This document shows positions 1 through 4,900 of a DNA stretch of 49,405 nt, in pieces. How positions within the stretch are numbered: the stretch's first letter is position 1; each line of letters begins with the position of its first letter. Origin of the DNA: a virus. Under the pieces are notes generated by a model. The model saw only the letters and a list, made by a program, of their open reading frames with translations, was not told the DNA's origin and searched no databases. Made by a program: the position numbers and the translations under genes. The stretch is from positions 1-49,405 of the IMG/VR virus record IMGVR_UViG_3300038825_001329; one strand, given 5' to 3'.

Positions 1-118
1 TAAATCTCCGAATTGATTGGCGTCGCTTTTCGTCGCGCGCATCGTGCAATAGTTGTGGTAGCAGCCACGCTGCTAGGGCGCCCAGAAGGACGCCCAACCA
101 AAAGCCTTCTAACTCCAT
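1..118 (-). CDS. Small single-pass membrane protein, N-terminal part (cut by window end)
   Basis: Joining 118-80 to 49405-49319 gives a 41-residue protein beginning MELEGFWLGVLLGALAAWLL and ending in a TGA that overlaps the ATG of the next leftward gene. ATG lies at 116-118, two bases after the stop of the upstream gene, with GGCGG about 7 bases ahead. One hydrophobic helix (about residues 6-20) is followed by a short charged Arg/Lys/Asp tail, as in a bitopic inner-membrane peptide. The function is unknown; a holin-like or host-takeover role is possible but nothing shows it. The only base difference next to the terminal repeat is a synonymous Phe wobble (TTT/TTC), consistent with real coding. 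Confidence 0.6.
   Translation of the reverse strand, partial: MELEGFWLGVLLGALAAWLLPQLLHDARDEKRRQSIRRF
3..79. repeat. Left copy of 77-bp terminal redundancy
   Basis: Identical base for base to 49329-49405. One base further out (2 versus 49328) the copies differ, a versus g, and position 1 matches again. A coding frame passes through it without a break, so it is best read as the overlap left when a circular or circularly permuted genome is cut by an assembler. Genuine T7-type terminal repeats are usually longer. Confidence 0.95.
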
Positions 119-120
119 GG

Positions 121-426
121 CTACGCCGCCTTACGGCCGTACACGCGGACGCTGGGCGCGATGGCCTTAATGGTGTGCGTGGTGTGAGCCGTCACCAGCT
201 GGCGGCTGGGGTTCAGCTTTTCGGCAATCGCCTGCCAGTCAATTGTCTCGACTGTTTTGGCGCTCTCCGCCGTCACCGTCACGCGGTGCTGGCCAAGGTC
301 TATGGTCAGAGGGCCTGCCGCCTTGAGCTGCGCGGCTAATGACTTTTCCTGTTTTCGAAAATCGTCGATTTGCGCGCGAAGCTCGATGAGTTCGGCGGCG
401 ACGGGGGCGAGGTTTTCATTAATCAT
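121..426 (-). CDS. Early phage protein of unknown function, coiled-coil N-terminus
   Basis: First gene of the leftward early operon, 101 residues from ATG 426. A longer TTG start at 516 is possible, but it would run through the palindrome and the promoter region and has no good ribosome site. Residues about 8-36 form a charged heptad-like helix (ELIELRAQIDDFRKQEKSL). The C-terminal half is beta-rich, with an IDWQAIAEKLNPSRQL segment of a kind seen in small early proteins of many phages. The stop is followed two bases later by the next ATG, so the two are translationally coupled. Its position suggests an early accessory role; no enzymatic motif is visible. Confidence 0.75.
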   Translation of the reverse strand: MINENLAPVAAELIELRAQIDDFRKQEKSLAAQLKAAGPLTIDLGQHRVTVTAESAKTVETIDWQAIAEKLNPSRQLVTAHTTHTIKAIAPSVRVYGRKAA

Positions 427-588
427 TATGCTAGTTCCGTATAGAATTTCTGTTCGTTTAAGCACAATAGTGCTAAAGCTGTTTTCCGAATATATCTCTT
501 TATGGGTAGTCGCCAAACGCTGCTGTTCGTACTATTATACTAATCACGAGTCCAACAACGCACCAAACAAATTGAAGGAGCAAACAAC
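427..588. promoter_or_regulatory. Divergent early control region
   Basis: This 162-base gap separates the first leftward gene (426) from the first rightward gene (589) and should hold both early promoters. Rightward, TATACT at 536-541 is a good -10 match without a clear -35. Leftward, TATACG (about 437-442) with a weak TTGTGC 18 bases upstream is a candidate. The arrangement resembles the lambda pL/pR control region, but no CI-type repressor gene sits between the arms. Confidence 0.45.
461..474. repeat. Operator-like palindrome AGCAC-AATA-GTGCT
   Basis: A perfect 5+5 inverted repeat with a 4-base spacer lies inside the divergent control gap and overlaps the putative leftward -35 region. A dyad of this size and place fits a binding site for a small HTH repressor such as the Cro-like product of 1801-2028. 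That link is inference; no second copy was found by eye. Confidence 0.4.
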
Positions 589-771
589 ATGACTGACACA
601 ACTTACTTCGCTGCCAAGTTCAATTCGATGACCATCGCGCAAATCGACTATGCGCTGACCGACATCAAAGAGACCCTTGATATCTGGCGCGACCAGGAGA
701 CTGACTACACCCGCAAGCTCTGGGCCGAGTGGGATTACCTCATCGTCCGGAAGCAGAAGATGGGGGCCTGA
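589..771 (+). CDS. Small early phage protein, unknown function
   Basis: Sixty residues, first gene of the rightward transcript, with a strong ribosome site (GAAGGAG, 8 bases before ATG). The sequence is mostly helical and charged (SMTIAQIDYALTDIKETL, then DYTRKLWAEWDYL), of the compact kind common in phage early regions. There is no Cys cluster, transmembrane helix or recognisable domain. Its last codons carry the ribosome site of the next gene, so the two are probably co-translated. Confidence 0.7.
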   Translation: MTDTTYFAAKFNSMTIAQIDYALTDIKETLDIWRDQETDYTRKLWAEWDYLIVRKQKMGA

Positions 772-773
772 AG

Positions 774-1169
774 GTGTCTATCTATATCACCGATGGGGGC
801 AGGGAGGCCGCAGGTTTTAAGCCGGGTAACGATTGTGCTGTCCGAGCTTTGGCTATCGCCGCTGGCATGAACTACGGGGACGCTCGAAAAATGCTTCGGG
901 CTTTTTGTAAGGCTGGTAGAGCGGGTACGGGTAATTTAACTAGGGGAGTGTTCAAGGAAGATATGAATGCGGCTCTCAAGGATCTTGGCTGGGAATGGCA
1001 TTCTGCTCCTAAGTTAGAAGGCAGAAAGGCTCGATACTCCGACATCGAGGGTCTCGCGATTCTTAGAATGGCGAAGCATTTTTCTGTCGTTAAGAACGGG
1101 GTCTTGCATGACACTTGGGACTCACGGAGCAAGATGGTTTACGGGTACTGGAAAAAAACTGGCAATTAA
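774..1169 (+). CDS. Cysteine-peptidase-fold-like phage protein
   Basis: 131 residues from GTG 774, chosen because a run of five G lies 8 bases upstream; the open frame itself extends back to 729. An N-terminal NDCAVRALAIA motif places a Cys at the start of a helix. Near the C-terminus KHFSVVKNGVLHDTWDS supplies two His and an Asp, followed by Tyr-Gly-Tyr-Trp. This Cys...His...Asp order on a helix-then-strand layout is that of papain-like folds, and similar small proteins occur in many phages. Peptidase or amidase activity is inference from the pattern; it may be inactive. No signal peptide is present, so it acts inside the host cell if at all. Confidence 0.65.
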   Translation: MSIYITDGGREAAGFKPGNDCAVRALAIAAGMNYGDARKMLRAFCKAGRAGTGNLTRGVFKEDMNAALKDLGWEWHSAPKLEGRKARYSDIEGLAILRMAKHFSVVKNGVLHDTWDSRSKMVYGYWKKTGN

Positions 1170-1243
1170 TTGCCACTTAAGGGTTGACGAAACCTCCATC
1201 GAGGGGTGGTGAGATGATTAGTTACTCCAAATCTCGGTTCACA

Positions 1244-1266
1244 TTAGCCCGCCCCGAGCGGGCTAA
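1244..1266. other. Strong hairpin without T-tract
   Basis: TTAGCCCGC pairs perfectly with GCGGGCTAA (9 bp) across the loop CCCGA, in the 125-base gap between 1169 and 1295. No run of T follows on either strand, so it is probably not a simple intrinsic terminator. An RNA-stability or processing hairpin in the 5' leader of the next gene, or a protein-binding dyad, are alternatives. Confidence 0.6.
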
Positions 1267-1294
1267 GGCAGTAAGAACGACAGGAGATTAGAAG

Positions 1295-1498
1295 ATGAGC
1301 GAAGCAACACGCTATGTAGCCGAAGCGATTGAGAGAAAAGTTAATTCGATAGTGGTTAACGAGATTCGATTTCACGCACGAGCGTGCTTCAACCGGAAGC
1401 GCAGCGAAATCGAAATGCTGCGCGCGGTTGCCAAGAACTACGGGTATAGCAGGCAGGTGTTAACCCTCGCCCGCGACGAATGGACGCAAGCCCTCTGA
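1295..1498 (+). CDS. Small basic phage protein, unknown function
   Basis: 67 residues with a good ribosome site (AGGAG, 8 bases before ATG). Predominantly helical and rich in Arg/Glu (AIERKVNSIV, FNRKRSEIEMLRAVAKNYGY). The segment AVAKNYGYSRQVLTLARDEW could be a short helix-turn-helix, but no family can be named. It lies in the rightward early run and is followed after 27 bases by the next gene, which has its own ribosome site. Confidence 0.7.
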   Translation: MSEATRYVAEAIERKVNSIVVNEIRFHARACFNRKRSEIEMLRAVAKNYGYSRQVLTLARDEWTQAL

Positions 1499-1525
1499 AC
1501 AGTAGTAATAGAAAGGAGTTTTTAT

Positions 1526-1717
1526 ATGTATTCAATTATTCGTATGTACCAGGATGGCGGGCGTAGCACAAAAACGATCAAACGCGGCCTTACATTGGAA
1601 CAAGCGCAAGCGCATTGCTCCGATGCTGAAACAAGCTCTAGTACTTGTATGAAGGCAGCGAATAGGGCAAGAACCCGGCGGCTTGGACCTTGGTTTGATG
1701 GGTATACGGCAGAATGA
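1526..1717 (+). CDS. Conserved small phage protein (HCSDxETSSST / WFDGY type)
   Basis: 63 residues with a strong AAGGAG site 7 bases before ATG. A single compact unit: an N-terminal strand pair (MYSIIRMYQDGG), TLEQAQAHCSDAETSSST, a basic RARTRR stretch and the terminal GPWFDGYTAE. I recognise this pattern from many unrelated actinobacterial and other phages, where it has no assigned function. The frame begins immediately at the ATG and ends before the control region of the Cro-like gene. Confidence 0.8.
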   Translation: MYSIIRMYQDGGRSTKTIKRGLTLEQAQAHCSDAETSSSTCMKAANRARTRRLGPWFDGYTAE

Positions 1718-1766
1718 CACACATCTTTCCGCCGTTCCGCCACGTTATACCGCTACCCCCTGCAAG

Positions 1767-1775
1767 TGGTATTAT
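1767..1775 (+). promoter_or_regulatory. Extended -10 promoter candidate (TGGTATTAT)
   Basis: TG, one base, then TATTAT matches the extended -10 consensus at all but one position. A start site at about 1782 would give a leader of about 20 bases to the Cro-like gene at 1801. No convincing -35 is visible, which extended -10 promoters tolerate. It would allow the regulator and the replication genes to be transcribed separately from the upstream small genes. Confidence 0.35.
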
Positions 1776-1800
1776 ATTGCGAGGCATCAAATGGTAATGA

Positions 1801-2028
1801 ATGATAATGAACGACAACAACGAGGACGACACGCAGAGCTACTGGCTAGCGACGACGCTGTCGATGATGAGCAAAAGCAGGCTCACCACGGCGCAAATTG
1901 CAGAAGCAGCAAGCGTCGGTTATCACTGGTTGGCCAAAATGAAGCAGGGCGAAATTCCGAATCCCGGCATAGTCAAAGTCGAGCGTGTGTATTCGGCTTT
2001 GCTGGCCGCGAGCGAAGACGACATCTAG
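1801..2028 (+). CDS. Cro/CI-type helix-turn-helix regulator
   Basis: 75 residues. The core (about residues 26-52) reads SRLTTAQIAEAASVGYHWLA then KMKQGEIPNPGIVKVERVYSAL, the five-helix lambda-repressor-like arrangement with TAQIAEAASVGYHWLAKM as the HTH. There is no C-terminal dimerisation or autoproteolysis domain, so it is Cro-sized. The in-frame stop just upstream (1798-1800) limits the start to ATG 1801 or 1807; both have a weak ribosome site, in keeping with a very short leader. A terminator and the replication genes follow, exactly the place of cro in lambda. It likely represses one or both early promoters; the divergent gap at 427-588 is the obvious target. Confidence 0.8.
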   Translation: MIMNDNNEDDTQSYWLATTLSMMSKSRLTTAQIAEAASVGYHWLAKMKQGEIPNPGIVKVERVYSALLAASEDDI

Positions 2029-2040
2029 CTCTCCTGGCTT

Positions 2041-2067
2041 CTCCTCGGCGTCTGCTGGGGAGTTTTT
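2041..2067 (+). terminator. Intrinsic terminator between the Cro-like gene and the replication genes
   Basis: CTCCTCGGC pairs with GCTGGGGAG (9 bp, two G-U pairs) over the loop GTCT and is followed directly by TTTTT. It occupies the same place as tR1 in lambda. The 3' arm holds GGGGAG, which is also the ribosome site for the GTG start at 2069, so folding would hide that site as well as stop transcription. Confidence 0.75.
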
Positions 2068-2068
2068 A

Positions 2069-2305
2069 GTGAAGCCGCAACTCAATGCGATGGCAACGGT
2101 TCTGAAAACAATTACAGATGATGGATGCGGCGTCAGCAAGCGGATGCTGGCTGACCGGCACCCCGAGCTCGCCCACCCTGATATACACGAGTGTATTGAT
2201 ATGTTGATCGGCAGTTTTAAAATAGTTCGAGCGCGAGCGATAAGTCATCGCTACAAGTCGCGTAGATTAGCTTGCTATCTGCCGGTTCGCGGAGCCAGAA
2301 AGTGA
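2069..2305 (+). CDS. Small winged-helix-like DNA-binding protein (cII position)
   Basis: 78 residues from GTG 2069, preceded by GGGGAG with a 6-base gap; the open frame extends upstream but only out of the Cro-like gene. Helices MATVLKTITDDG, VSKRMLADRH and HPDIHECIDMLIGSFKIV are followed by a short basic strand pair (RYKSRRLACYLPV), the usual helix-helix-helix-wing order. Genes like this often precede DUF1376 replication genes in phages. Its stop overlaps the GTG of the O-like gene, so the two are coupled. A role in replication initiation or control is inferred from position. Confidence 0.6.
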   Translation: MKPQLNAMATVLKTITDDGCGVSKRMLADRHPELAHPDIHECIDMLIGSFKIVRARAISHRYKSRRLACYLPVRGARK

Positions 2306-3078
2306 ATTACTACAAACGCTATCCAGGCGACTACGCCCGCGACACCCGTCATCTGACGCTGGTTGAACACGGCGTGTACACCCTGCTGCTCGACGCACAC
2401 TACGCGACTGAGCGTGGTTTACCGCAATCTGTCGACAAACTGCGTCGCATTGTCGGATCTCGAACGCGAGTCGAGGAGCGCGCGTTGATGTCTGTGCTCG
2501 ACGAGTTTTGGAAGCTGACAGACGGTGGCTGGGTTAACGCGAAAGCGCAGCAAGTGATTGATGCGGATAGGAAACGAATTGAAGCCGCGGCTGCGAACGG
2601 TAAGAAGGGCGGGCGTCCCAAGAAACCCACTGGGTTTTGTTTGGGTAACCCAGCGGAAACCCAGGGCGAAAGCTCTCCAACACCAGCACCAGCACCAGTA
2701 ATAACTAACCCCCCTATATATAGTCCCCCCAAGCCGAAACAGGCGCGGCCAACGCTTGAGCAGGTGTCCGCCTATTGCGCTGAACGAGGCAGGGGAGTGG
2801 ATGCGCAGGCGTGGTTCGACCACTACACCGCGAACGGCTGGCGCGTCGGCCGCAACTCAATGCGTGACTGGAAAGCAGCGGTGCGAACTTGGGAACGAAA
2901 TAACTGGCGAACCACGGGAGTAAAAAGCAATGGAGCGAGTGCATCAAGTAGCGCAAGCCGCGCTAAGCAGCTCACTGACTACGTCAGAAGAGGAATCGCG
3001 GGCGCCGCGGCCGAATCTCGTGGCAGCGAGGATGATATGGGCGGGGTTCGAGGTCACATTCAAAAACCGCTGGAGTAG
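2302..3078 (+). CDS. DUF1376 replication protein (lambda O-like position)
   Basis: 258 residues from GTG 2302, overlapping the previous stop, with GGAG 7 bases upstream. The N-terminus VNYYKRYPGDYARDTRHLT, then EHGVYTLLLDAHY, is diagnostic of DUF1376, found in phage replication modules and thought to bind the origin. A basic GKKGGRPKK stretch and a Pro/Thr-rich linker (about residues 105-145) follow. The C-terminal domain (WFDHYTANGWRVG, MRDWKAAVRTWERNN) resembles the C-terminal region of replisome organiser and DnaT-like proteins that contact helicase loaders. The DNA under the linker contains a cluster of ACCCA repeats, a candidate origin. The last 149 bases overlap the P-like gene in another frame. 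Confidence 0.85.
   Translation: MNYYKRYPGDYARDTRHLTLVEHGVYTLLLDAHYATERGLPQSVDKLRRIVGSRTRVEERALMSVLDEFWKLTDGGWVNAKAQQVIDADRKRIEAAAANGKKGGRPKKPTGFCLGNPAETQGESSPTPAPAPVITNPPIYSPPKPKQARPTLEQVSAYCAERGRGVDAQAWFDHYTANGWRVGRNSMRDWKAAVRTWERNNWRTTGVKSNGASASSSASRAKQLTDYVRRGIAGAAAESRGSEDDMGGVRGHIQKPLE
2623..2728. other. Candidate replication origin: ACCCA repeats plus A+T-richer tract
   Basis: Five copies of ACCCA/TGGGT fall between 2624 and 2663, in alternating orientation. They include the perfect dyad AAACCCA-C-TGGGTTT (2623-2637) and TGGGT-A-ACCCA (2642-2652). About 35 bases downstream lies a stretch containing taataacta and tatatata (2698-2722). Iterons inside the initiator gene followed by an A+T-rich element is the lambda ori arrangement. 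The repeats are shorter than classical iterons, so this is a proposal. Confidence 0.45.
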
Positions 3079-3613
3079 TCGGTTCGATTCTGAGAAATCG
3101 GTCGAGGAATGGTCACGGGTGTGGGCGTATGCGCTTGCCGATTTGGGGCTTGCGGACGTCAGGCGTGGGCTCGCGGAAGCGGCTAAACGGTGCGAATGGC
3201 CACCGTCATCGCCCGCGGAATTTCGAAAACTAATTGGTAGCGAGATACCCACACTCGATGAAGCGGTGTCGATTATTTGCCGTCAGGGCGGTCGGCCGGA
3301 CGGCGTCACATTTGCGGATTGGTGGCAGCACCCGATTTGCCTCGCGGTCGCAACCGACGAAAGAATTGACGTGTTTAATCTACGCCGGTTGCCAGCAGCC
3401 GCAGCCAAGCGGGCGGTGCAGCCGATATACGACAGGCATGTGGCGATGGCGTCTGCGGGTAGAGTTTACGCGTTCCCGGCTGATGCGGTAGAGATTGCGC
3501 CGCGGGCAAAGCAATCGCCCAGCTCAGACGAGTTGGAGGCTGCTAGGCAGGCGTTTCTAGAATTCCAGGCGCGAGGCCGAGAATTGTTTGGCATTAAAAA
3601 GGCAAAAGAATGA
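2930..3613 (+). CDS. Lambda P-like replication protein (helicase loader candidate)
   Basis: 227 residues with GGGAG 9 bases before the ATG. The segment WAGFEVTFKNRWSSRF, a helical stretch with EEWSRVWAYALADLGL, and then CEWPPSSPAEFRKLIG (about residues 89-104) follow the pattern of the phage replication protein P family, in which W-P-P-S-x-P-x-F is the hallmark. Such proteins take the host DnaB helicase to the origin-bound initiator. A second half (FADWWQHPICLAVATDE, LRRLPAAAAKRAVQPIYDRH) and a charged tail follow. The start lies 149 bases inside the DUF1376 gene in another frame. No DnaB-type or polymerase gene is present, consistent with use of host proteins. Confidence 0.75.
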   Translation: MERVHQVAQAALSSSLTTSEEESRAPRPNLVAARMIWAGFEVTFKNRWSSRFDSEKSVEEWSRVWAYALADLGLADVRRGLAEAAKRCEWPPSSPAEFRKLIGSEIPTLDEAVSIICRQGGRPDGVTFADWWQHPICLAVATDERIDVFNLRRLPAAAAKRAVQPIYDRHVAMASAGRVYAFPADAVEIAPRAKQSPSSDELEAARQAFLEFQARGRELFGIKKAKE

Positions 3614-3963
3614 GAAATAGCAAAGATAAATTTGGGTTAATCCCGCAGGCTCCGATTGCTGAATATCGCGGCGAAAGCGGTGAGGCGTATGCGGGCGACT
3701 GGATGCACGTGCAACTCGCGAGTGGTTACATAATTAGCTACCCGCTGATTATAAAAGTTGACAATCCGCTGGTTGTACCGTTGCGTGGCGGCGGAAGCGC
3801 GCACGCTACGGGCGTGGCTAACTACTACCGGCGGCGTGGTGCTACCGTTCGGCTAGTCATGGAGCGACAGGCTAATCGAGATAAATATATGGGAATGATC
3901 GGGCTGGAGCGGCCCGTCGCCGCTCGTAAATCGCTCAGCGCGCACAAAGTGGGTGTGTCATGA
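3610..3963 (+). CDS. Small phage protein, unknown function
   Basis: 117 residues, with an ATGA overlap at both ends, so it is embedded in the replication operon. AAGG lies 7 bases upstream of the ATG. The middle is beta-rich (WMHVQLASGYIISYPLIIKV, then NPLVVPLRGGG) and is followed by a basic segment (NYYRRRGATVRLVMERQANRDKY). No Cys, metal-binding or transmembrane pattern is visible. I do not recognise the family; a small beta-barrel or nucleic-acid-binding fold is possible. Confidence 0.7.
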   Translation: MRNSKDKFGLIPQAPIAEYRGESGEAYAGDWMHVQLASGYIISYPLIIKVDNPLVVPLRGGGSAHATGVANYYRRRGATVRLVMERQANRDKYMGMIGLERPVAARKSLSAHKVGVS

Positions 3964-4187
3964 AGTCGCCGGCTAGAGGCGACATGCTCTACCGCGACCT
4001 GCGGGCATCGGCGCGACTGTGGGATGTAGCTCGGAAGAAGGGCGAAACTTACCGACCTCACGTTCTCGGCGAACGTGCCGAGGCGGCGCTAGCGACGATG
4101 CCGATGCCAATCTCCACAAGCGTTATGAAGCAAAAATCGAAACGAAAATCGAGAGGGAAAAAGGATGGAAAAAGGTCAAAATTTTGA
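3960..4187 (+). CDS. Small basic protein with Lys-rich tail
   Basis: 75 residues, coupled to the previous gene by an ATGA overlap. A short helical N-terminal part (DMLYRDLRASARLWDVARKK) is followed by TMPMPISTSV and a Lys/Arg-rich end (KSRGKKDGKRSKF). That second half reappears, slightly altered, near the end of the next gene because the underlying DNA is duplicated. The tail is probably nucleic-acid binding or a by-product of the duplication; the function is unknown. Confidence 0.65.
   Translation: MKSPARGDMLYRDLRASARLWDVARKKGETYRPHVLGERAEAALATMPMPISTSVMKQKSKRKSRGKKDGKRSKF
4095..4180 (+). repeat. Gene-junction cassette, copy 1
   Basis: An imperfect direct repeat with 4533-4617. It encodes the end of one gene (MPMPxSTSV ... 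GKKDGKRS) together with the ribosome site and first codons of the next (ATG GAA AAA GGT CAA). The best-conserved part is the purine-rich block ggaaaaaggatggaaaaagg. It makes two successive genes end and begin alike. Confidence 0.75.
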
Positions 4188-4662
4188 CACCCGAAAGCGA
4201 AATGTTCGTTCCGACAGAGATAAGTTGGTGGCCCTGCAGAAAGAAATCTGCGCGCTCGACTTGCGAAGGCAGGCGCTTGACCGGAAGCGAGAGCAGCTGA
4301 CTGAGCGAGAGTCAGAGCTGAAAAAGCAGATAGGTAAGCAGGACCGCATTCAGCGAAGAAAATTGTCGCGCCTGTCGCCGCCGGCGTATTCACAACGCGA
4401 CTGGGAGATTTTTTTTGAGAGAATGGCATTAGGCCGCACGTATCAAACGATTGGTGAGCACTACGACATCTCAGCAGAAAGGGCGCGACAGATTGTGCGG
4501 CGGCAGCTGCGGGCAGCAGCGGCGCTTGCAGTCATGCCAATGCCTACGTCGACGAGCGTTAACCAGCAGCGAAAACCAAAAAAAGCGAAAGGAAAAAAAG
4601 ATGGAAAAAGGTCAAACACGGCCCAGCTTTGGCAAAGCGGACCTGGTCCAGCCGAAGTTTGA
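4165..4662 (+). CDS. Coiled-coil protein with sigma-70 region 4-like HTH
   Basis: 165 residues, ATG 7 bases after AGGG. Residues about 17-62 form a charged coiled coil (KLVALQKEICALDLRRQALD, REQLTERESELKKQIGK). Residues about 76-112 read YSQRDWEIFFERMALGRTYQ, then TIGEHYDISAERARQIVRRQ: the arrangement and the ERARQI motif match the -35-binding HTH of sigma-70 region 4. The Lys-rich end derives from the duplicated cassette. Lying just before the nuclease and terminase genes, it is a good candidate for a late-transcription activator or antiterminator, but regions 2 and 3 of a real sigma factor are absent. The function is inferred. Confidence 0.65.
   Translation: MEKGQNFDTRKRNVRSDRDKLVALQKEICALDLRRQALDRKREQLTERESELKKQIGKQDRIQRRKLSRLSPPAYSQRDWEIFFERMALGRTYQTIGEHYDISAERARQIVRRQLRAAAALAVMPMPTSTSVNQQRKPKKAKGKKDGKRSNTAQLWQSGPGPAEV
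4533..4617 (+). repeat. Gene-junction cassette, copy 2
   Basis: Second copy of the 4095-4180 cassette, encoding MPMPTSTSV ... GKKDGKRS at the end of one frame and the start MEKGQ of the next. It is more diverged in its first half, while the ribosome site and start codon region is almost unchanged, pointing to selection on translation initiation. Confidence 0.75.
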
Positions 4663-4900
4663 TTCGCCAAGAATTAAGCGGCTTGACGCGATGACAGATA
4701 TGGAGATTTGCGAAATGATTCTGTCGTCACGAGGGAGAGTCGACAGGACGACGGTCGAGCTTGCCAAGCGATTGGCCATGCGTCTCGAAGAGCTTGACGA
4801 GCGGGCCGCAATCTTTGAGTACGACGGGAAGATGTCGCGCGCAAATGCCGAACGGGAGGCGCTTGAGTGGTTGCTGAGAAAAGAACGCCGAAACGAGTGA
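4601..4900 (+). CDS. Small helical phage protein, unknown function
   Basis: 99 residues from ATG 4601, within the duplicated cassette, with AAAGGA 7 bases upstream. It overlaps the preceding gene by 62 bases. The first five residues (MEKGQ) equal those of the previous gene, then the sequences diverge. The remainder is helical and charged: LDAMTDMEICEMILSSRGRV, VELAKRLAMRLEELDERAA and a C-terminal NAEREALEWLLRKERRNE. No catalytic motif is visible. It overlaps the nuclease gene by 34 bases. Confidence 0.7.
   Translation: MEKGQTRPSFGKADLVQPKFDSPRIKRLDAMTDMEICEMILSSRGRVDRTTVELAKRLAMRLEELDERAAIFEYDGKMSRANAEREALEWLLRKERRNE

Noticed and set aside
427-516. N-terminal extension of the first leftward gene to TTG 516
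   Set aside because: The extension crosses the operator-like palindrome and putative promoter and has no ribosome site; ATG 426 is preferred.
1244-1266. Rho-independent terminator
   Set aside because: The stem is perfect but no T-run follows on either strand; kept only as a hairpin.
4019-4300. 93-residue ORF across the first junction cassette
   Set aside because: It overlaps two better supported genes that have ribosome sites and ATGA coupling; no comparable frame survives in the second copy.
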